The translations under genes were made by a program, and so were the position numbers. 10,400 nt of DNA from CAZFBR01 sp035353495 [NCBI: uncultured bacterium] (GTDB lineage: Bacteria; DAOPZR01): the NCBI GenBank assembly GCA_964517215.1, contig CAZFBR010000125.1, positions 1-10,400 of the forward strand, written 5' to 3'. The notes under the pieces are model-generated. The model saw only the letters and a list, made by a program, of their open reading frames with translations, searched no databases and was not told the DNA's origin. Positions 6,165 to 10,400 of this stretch are shown here, in pieces. Position 1 is the first letter of the stretch. Each line of letters begins with the position of its first letter.

Positions 6165-6523
6165 GGCGCTTCTTCTCCGCAACCTTTCCCGCATTGCAGC
6201 GGCATCGAACTGGTTGCCACCGTCGATTCCGCCGCCCGGCGCAGTTGCTTTCTTTCCCTTTTTGCCGCCAGTTTTTGCGCGGCGTAGCGCGCCAGTTCTT
6301 CAAGGGATTTGACACAATCCGGGCGGTCTTTGCCGAACTGCTTGCGGTAACATTGCGCGATAAAGTCAGGCAGTGCGATCTTCCATGTTTCCTGCCGATG
6401 GTTGGCGATTTTCCCGAATTTCTCAGGGTTCAGTCCAAGTTCCCGTGCCATCTGGACGTGGGTGTCGGAAAGCCGGTAGCGCTTTCGGGCAGCCAACCAA
6501 TCCGCATATTTGTCCTTGGTCAT
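6161..6523 (-). CDS. Conserved hypothetical protein with HTH-like N-terminus
   Basis: A 120-aa, strongly basic cytoplasmic protein. Residues about 18-45 (LSDTHVQMARELGLNPEKFG, then KIANHRQ) look like a helix-turn-helix or similar helical unit, followed by WKIALPDFIAQCYRKQFGKDRP (47-68). Such short proteins with an ARELGLNP-like segment recur as hypotheticals in bacteria; their role is unknown to me. The C-terminal third is a Lys/Arg/Ala-rich helix (AAQKLAAKRERKQLRRAAES, 81-100) and a Cys-containing tail. The start at 6523 has GGGGGAG just upstream (6529-6535); the longer open frame to 6985 is an antisense shadow of the SNF2 gene. The gene is transcribed divergently from the SNF2 gene across 155 bp, so it could regulate it or be a third component. 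This is inferred from position only. Confidence 0.68.
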   Translation of the reverse strand: MTKDKYADWLAARKRYRLSDTHVQMARELGLNPEKFGKIANHRQETWKIALPDFIAQCYRKQFGKDRPDCVKSLEELARYAAQKLAAKRERKQLRRAAESTVATSSMPLQCGKGCGEEAP

Positions 6524-6546
6524 GTCAACTCCCCCGTATGCCGACA

Positions 6547-6576
6547 CGCATACCATACGTTCCAACCACCGGTCAA
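6547..6576 (-). promoter_or_regulatory. Weak candidate promoter of the 120-aa gene
   Basis: On the minus strand TTGACC (6576-6571), 18 bases and TATGCG (6552-6547) precede the start by about 24 bases. The -35 matches 5 of 6 consensus positions and the -10 only 3 of 6. An alternative nearby -10, TATGGT, has poor spacing. Confidence 0.3.
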
Positions 6577-6643
6577 TAATGACGCACCAGCCGGCACGTG
6601 GTACCGTCGAATCGGCAGCAAACATAACGTGATAACGCAAAAC

Positions 6644-6672
6644 TTGCACTGGTTGCGGATCTGAAGTATACC
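6644..6672 (+). promoter_or_regulatory. Candidate promoter giving a leaderless SNF2 transcript
   Basis: TTGCAC (6644-6649), a 17-base spacer and TATACC (6667-6672) end only 6 bases before the SNF2 start codon at 6679, so transcription would start on or next to the A of the ATG. No Shine-Dalgarno-like sequence is visible before this ATG, which fits a leaderless mRNA. The hexamers are imperfect (3 and 4 of 6). Confidence 0.4.
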
Positions 6673-6678
6673 GGTTCA

Positions 6679-9450
6679 ATGAACAAGCTTCCCGATAGCG
6701 GAACAACGCCGACCGGTGTCGAGGCCGGGGCGGACGGTCTGCTGATTCCCGCCCTGTCCCCTTCCGGCACGCTCCGCCTGATCCCGACAGCGGACGCTGT
6801 TGCCCTGCCGCCAGGTCGGGCCGCCGCGATCCACTCCGCATTTGCGCGTGGGGCGGGAGCGGGATTGCTGCATCTCGGACTGGCGGAGGTGGAAACGAAA
6901 CTGCCGCCCGTATTCGGGTTCTGGCGCGATTTCGCCTGCGAGTTCGTGACCGCGTTCTGTCATCAGCCCGAACTCGAAGCCGCACGCGAGCAGGCGGGCA
7001 TTCCGCCCCCGGCCGGTCAATGCGCCGCCCTAGTCGCCGCCGCGCCGCCCATGCCCGGCGCGGAATATCTCACCGCTGAAACCCTCGCCGCGCTCTGGCG
7101 CGAAATGCACGCCGCCCTGCGCGAACGCCTCGCCAAATTCACAGGCACGGTCGCGGAATTTCTGCATGCGGAAAACCCGCTGTGGAACCTGGTGGGACGC
7201 GTCTGTTTTCATCTCGCGGAAAACAAGGCCGACCAGTCGGCGCCGTTCGCTTTTGTCGCGACCTATACCACCGGCCTGTCGGCGGCGGCGAAGGTCCGGC
7301 ACCGGCCACTCGGCCGCGCCCTGGAGGAATACGCGGGCGCAAAAAACAAAAAGCAATTGCTCGCACTGCTGGAACCCGTGAGCAGGGCGGCGGCCCGGAG
7401 CGCGCTGGTGCGCGAATTGGTTGACTCGGGCGACATCTACCATCCGCTCGCCTGGCCGCCGGCCGTGGCCCATCGTTTTCTCAAGGAGCTGCCCGTAATC
7501 GAAGCCGCCGGGATCACGGTGCGCGTGCCCGACTGGTGGAGTGCGCGCCGCACCGCGCGGCCGCTGGTGCAGGTCACTATCGGCGAAAAGAAAAACTCGA
7601 TCCTCGGGCTTTCCGGGCTGCTGGATTTCTCGGTTCGGTTATGCCTCGACGGCGAGCAGCTGTCCGCGGCCGAAATTCAGGAAATGCTCGCCGGCGCGGA
7701 CGGGCTCCGCCTGCTCAAGGGCCGTTGGGTCGAGGTTGACCGGCAGCAGCTCACGGAACTGCTGGCGCATTGGCTCAGCGTCGAAAAAAACGCGGGTCGC
7801 GACGGCGTCAGCTTTATTGAAGGGTTGCGCCTGCTGGCCGGCGCGCCAAGCGAGACCGCGGCGGCGCTGCCGGAAGCGGCGCGGGAATGGCAGGGCATCA
7901 CAGCCGGCGCGTGGCTGGGCGAACTCCTGAATGCGATGCGCAGTCCCGAAGCACTGGCGGCGGCGCATCCGGGCGCCGCGCTCAAGGCGAAGCTGCGGCC
8001 GTATCAGGAGGTCGGGGTGCGCTGGCTGCGGTTCGCGGCCGAGACGCAACTCGGGGTCTGCCTCGCGGACGACATGGGACTGGGCAAGACGATCCAGATG
8101 CTGGGCCTCCTGCTTCTCCTCCGGCGCGCGAAAACGGCTGCGGGCGAAAGCTCCGCCTCGCTGCTCGTGGCCCCGGCCTCGCTTGTCGCGAACTGGCGGG
8201 CTGAACTCGAACGGTTCGCACCGGATTTGCGGTACATGGTTGCGCACCCGTCCGAGACGCCGGCAGCGGAATTGGCGGCAGCGCCGGCGGCTGATCTCGA
8301 TCTCATCATTACCACGTACGGATATTTGCATCGCCTGCCATGGCTGGCAAAGACCCGCTGGCGCCTGATCGTCCTCGACGAGGCGCAGGCGATCAAGAAT
8401 CCCGGCGCCCGCCAGACGCGCGCGGTAAAGTCGCTCCAGTCCGCCCGCCGCGTTGCCCTGACCGGCACGCCGATCGAGAATCGGCTCGGCGACCTCTGGT
8501 CGCTGTTCGACTTCCTCAATCCCGGACTGCTCGGCTCGGCGAAGGAATTTGCCGCTTTCACCAGGCGCCTCGCGGTCAGCGGCCATGGCTCGGTCGAGCC
8601 GCTGCGCAATCTCGTGCGGCCCTATATCCTGCGGCGGCTCAAGACCGATCGCAACGTGATTGCCGATCTGCCCGACAAGACCGAAATGAAGACCTGGTGT
8701 CCGCTGGCGAAACCCCAGGCCGCGCTCTATCAGGCGGCGGTGGACGAGCTGAAACGCGCCCTCATCGAGAACCCGGCGGGAATCCGCCGGCGCGGGATTG
8801 TCCTGGCCTTTCTGATGCGCTTCAAACAAATCTGCAATCACCCCGCGCAATGGCTTGCCAACGGAGATTATGCTCCGGACACGAGCGGAAAGTTCCAACG
8901 ATTGCGGGATATCGGCGGGGAGATCGCCGCGCGGCAGGAAAAAGCGCTGGTCTTCACCCAGTTCCGCGAGCTGACCGGACCGCTGGCCGCGCAGCTCGCC
9001 GCAATATTCGGCCGGCCCGGGCTCGTGCTGCACGGCGGGACTCCGGTTGGCAAGCGCCGGGGCCTGGTGAACGAATTCCAAGCCGAAACCGGCCCGCCGT
9101 TCTTCGTCCTCTCCCTCAAGGCGGGCGGGCAGGGCCTGAACCTCACGGCCGCGTCCCACGTCATTCACTTCGACCGCTGGTGGAACCCGGCGGTCGAGAA
9201 CCAGGCCACGGATCGCGCCTTCCGCATCGGCCAGAAGAAGAATGTGCTTGTGCACAAGTTCATTTGCCGCGGCACCGTCGAGGAGAAAATTGACGAACTG
9301 ATAATGTCCAAAACAAAGATGGCGGGCGATATTCTCGACGGGGGCGCTGAGACGCTGCTTACCGAAATGTCCAACAAGGAACTGCTGCGCGTGGTCGCGC
9401 TTGACGTGCGCCGGGCCACGGCGGAATCTCTGGATACCAAGGAGCGATGA
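6679..9450 (+). CDS. SNF2-family ATPase/helicase with DUF3670-like N-terminal region
   Basis: A 923-aa Swi2/Snf2 ATPase, expected to translocate on duplex nucleic acid or remodel protein-DNA complexes. Residues 1-260 are a helical region without a recognised motif. About 265-400 (VRVPDWWSARR, KNSILGLSGLLDFSV, LRLLKGRWVEVD) match the DUF3670/SNF2-associated region. The two RecA-like lobes carry all expected motifs: I DDMGLGKT (464-471), Ia APASLVANW, II DEAQ (567-570), III LTGTPIEN (594-601), IV KALVFTQF, V AGGQGLNLT (815-823), the DRWWNPAVE block (832-840) and VI QATDRAFRIGQ (842-852). Nothing catalytic is missing. The start at 6679 is the first in-frame start after an upstream stop, and has no ribosome site (see the promoter entry). 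The SWIM protein gene follows after 3 bp. SNF2-SWIM pairing is recurrent in bacteria; the cellular role is not settled. Confidence 0.93.
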   Translation: MNKLPDSGTTPTGVEAGADGLLIPALSPSGTLRLIPTADAVALPPGRAAAIHSAFARGAGAGLLHLGLAEVETKLPPVFGFWRDFACEFVTAFCHQPELEAAREQAGIPPPAGQCAALVAAAPPMPGAEYLTAETLAALWREMHAALRERLAKFTGTVAEFLHAENPLWNLVGRVCFHLAENKADQSAPFAFVATYTTGLSAAAKVRHRPLGRALEEYAGAKNKKQLLALLEPVSRAAARSALVRELVDSGDIYHPLAWPPAVAHRFLKELPVIEAAGITVRVPDWWSARRTARPLVQVTIGEKKNSILGLSGLLDFSVRLCLDGEQLSAAEIQEMLAGADGLRLLKGRWVEVDRQQLTELLAHWLSVEKNAGRDGVSFIEGLRLLAGAPSETAAALPEAAREWQGITAGAWLGELLNAMRSPEALAAAHPGAALKAKLRPYQEVGVRWLRFAAETQLGVCLADDMGLGKTIQMLGLLLLLRRAKTAAGESSASLLVAPASLVANWRAELERFAPDLRYMVAHPSETPAAELAAAPAADLDLIITTYGYLHRLPWLAKTRWRLIVLDEAQAIKNPGARQTRAVKSLQSARRVALTGTPIENRLGDLWSLFDFLNPGLLGSAKEFAAFTRRLAVSGHGSVEPLRNLVRPYILRRLKTDRNVIADLPDKTEMKTWCPLAKPQAALYQAAVDELKRALIENPAGIRRRGIVLAFLMRFKQICNHPAQWLANGDYAPDTSGKFQRLRDIGGEIAARQEKALVFTQFRELTGPLAAQLAAIFGRPGLVLHGGTPVGKRRGLVNEFQAETGPPFFVLSLKAGGQGLNLTAASHVIHFDRWWNPAVENQATDRAFRIGQKKNVLVHKFICRGTVEEKIDELIMSKTKMAGDILDGGAETLLTEMSNKELLRVVALDVRRATAESLDTKER

Positions 9451-9453
9451 GAC

Positions 9454-10383
9454 ATGTCACGGTATGGCAGACGCAGCCGCGATAGCCGTTACAGTATGTG
9501 GCCGCGCTATGTTACGGTCGCCGAACGGCGGGACAAAGCCGCCGCCCACGCGAGGAAACTGGCGAAAAAGGGGCATATTGTCCGGCCGGTCGAACTCGCC
9601 GGGCACGCGATTGCCACGACTTTCTGGGGCAAGGCATGGTGCGCGAACCTGGAGCGCTACAGCGATTACGGGAACCGCCTGCCGCGCGGCCGCTCATACG
9701 TGCGCAACGGTTCGGTCGTCGATTTGCAGATTCAGCCGGGTGTCGTTACCGCGATGGTGAGCGGCTCGCATATCTATACCGTGACGGTCAAAATCCGGCC
9801 GTTCGAGCCGGCCCGCTGGCAGAAACTCTGCGGCGAATGCGCGGGCCGGATCGAATCGGCGGTGGAGCTGCTCAAGGGCAACTTGTCGGGCGGGATTATG
9901 GCGATAATGACCGACCGCGCCCGCGGCCTCTTCCCCGCACCCGGAGAAATATCCATTGCCTGCACCTGCCCGGACTACGCCGGCCTGTGCAAACACAGCG
10001 CTGCGACGCTGTATGGCGTGGCCGCGCGCCTGGATCAGCAGCCGAAACTGCTCTTCATCTTGCGCAATGTCAATACGGACGACTTGCTCGCACAGGCCGG
10101 TACGGTTCAGGCGTTGACCAGGCGCGGCCAGCGCGGAAAGTCCCGCCGACTCGATGAGTCAAACCTTTCCGGTGTATTCGGGATCGACCTGGAACCGGCC
10201 GCCATAACGGTCAAGCGCAGTGGCGGCAAAAAGGAGGACCGGCCGGCCACGCCTGCTAATCCCGCCAGCCCGCCGGCAAGTACCCGCCGCCGTCGGCAGA
10301 CAAACCCGCGGCGCACCTCCGCACCCGTCTCTGCCGGCAAGGGTGTCCGGAAGCGGAAGGCGAAACAGCGGGATGCGGGGTGA
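9454..10383 (+). CDS. SWIM zinc-finger protein, partner of the SNF2 ATPase
   Basis: A 309-aa protein with a SWIM zinc finger, C170-T-C172-x6-C179-K-H181, of the CxCxnCxH form that binds zinc and is thought to mediate DNA or protein contacts. The N-terminal 140 residues (YVTVAERRDKAAAHARKLAK, TTFWGKAWCANLE, RGRSYVRNGSVVDL) match the usual N-terminus of bacterial SWIM proteins encoded beside SNF2 ATPases. Residues about 255-309 form a Pro/Arg/Lys-rich, probably disordered and nucleic-acid-binding tail. AAGGAG (9439-9444) lies 9 bases before the ATG, inside the end of the SNF2 gene, and the intergenic gap is 3 bp. Co-translation and complex formation with the ATPase are therefore likely, though inferred. 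The gene is complete; 17 bases remain to the window end. Confidence 0.9.
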   Translation: MSRYGRRSRDSRYSMWPRYVTVAERRDKAAAHARKLAKKGHIVRPVELAGHAIATTFWGKAWCANLERYSDYGNRLPRGRSYVRNGSVVDLQIQPGVVTAMVSGSHIYTVTVKIRPFEPARWQKLCGECAGRIESAVELLKGNLSGGIMAIMTDRARGLFPAPGEISIACTCPDYAGLCKHSAATLYGVAARLDQQPKLLFILRNVNTDDLLAQAGTVQALTRRGQRGKSRRLDESNLSGVFGIDLEPAAITVKRSGGKKEDRPATPANPASPPASTRRRRQTNPRRTSAPVSAGKGVRKRKAKQRDAG

Positions 10384-10400
10384 ACATTTGACACCGTCGG

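Noticed and set aside
6524-6985. N-terminal extension of the 120-aa minus-strand gene
   Set aside because: The extension runs antisense through the start of the SNF2 gene and is Arg/Pro-rich; a GGGGGAG site marks the start at 6523.
7639-9255. 538-aa open frame on the minus strand and 317-aa plus frame at 8340-9293
   Set aside because: Both overlap the SNF2 motor domains whose motifs are unambiguous; the alternative frames carry no recognisable motif.
6679-10383. DISARM or another named defence system
   Set aside because: Only a SNF2-type ATPase is shared; the DrmA/DrmB helicase and DUF1998 proteins and a DNA methylase partner are absent, and the SWIM partner is not a DISARM component.

Overview
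The window reads as a GC-rich, Gram-negative-type bacterial chromosome with accessory insertions. The gene start signals are bacterial: AGGAGG-like ribosome sites, sigma-70-like promoters and ATGA overlaps. A lipoprotein with a clear lipobox and an L,D-transpeptidase point to an envelope with peptidoglycan and probably an outer membrane. Genus cannot be assigned. Putative-Ig plus TPR-like lipoproteins and the gene mix would fit a PVC-group or similar bacterium, but that is a guess.

Layout. (1) 100-815: an AbrB/MazE-type antitoxin and PIN-domain toxin pair, overlapping by 4 bp, behind a promoter whose -10 box lies inside a perfect 7-bp inverted repeat. (2) 976-3032: a promoter, a lipoprotein with a putative Ig-like domain, a TPR-like region and three exact 40-residue Trp/Arg repeats, then 10 bp later a class I SAM methyltransferase. 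(3) 3033-3331: coding-looking segments that change frame twice, best read as a frameshifted gene; its last frame overlaps the next start. (4) 3328-3960: a membrane-anchored L,D-transpeptidase with a DWTxGC active site. (5) About 3961-4998: a conspicuously AT-richer segment (about 43% GC in sampled lines against about 65-73% in neighbouring genes) with one minus-strand orphan gene. (6) 4999-5847, minus: a GIY-YIG/DUF4357 protein with a good extended -10 promoter. (7) 6057-6523, minus: a 120-aa conserved hypothetical and a possible coupled 35-aa ORF. (8) 6679-10383, plus: a SNF2-family ATPase with a DUF3670-like region, followed 3 bp later by a SWIM zinc-finger protein, divergent from (7).

How they may work together: the clearest functional unit is the SNF2-SWIM pair, a recurrent bacterial gene pair of poorly known role that probably remodels or translocates on nucleic acid. 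It sits in a neighbourhood of a toxin-antitoxin module, a GIY-YIG nuclease-like protein and an atypical-GC orphan, which suggests an accessory or defence-like region. No complete known defence system (CRISPR, restriction-modification, DISARM, BREX) is visible. No tRNA, rRNA, insertion sequence or CRISPR array was seen.
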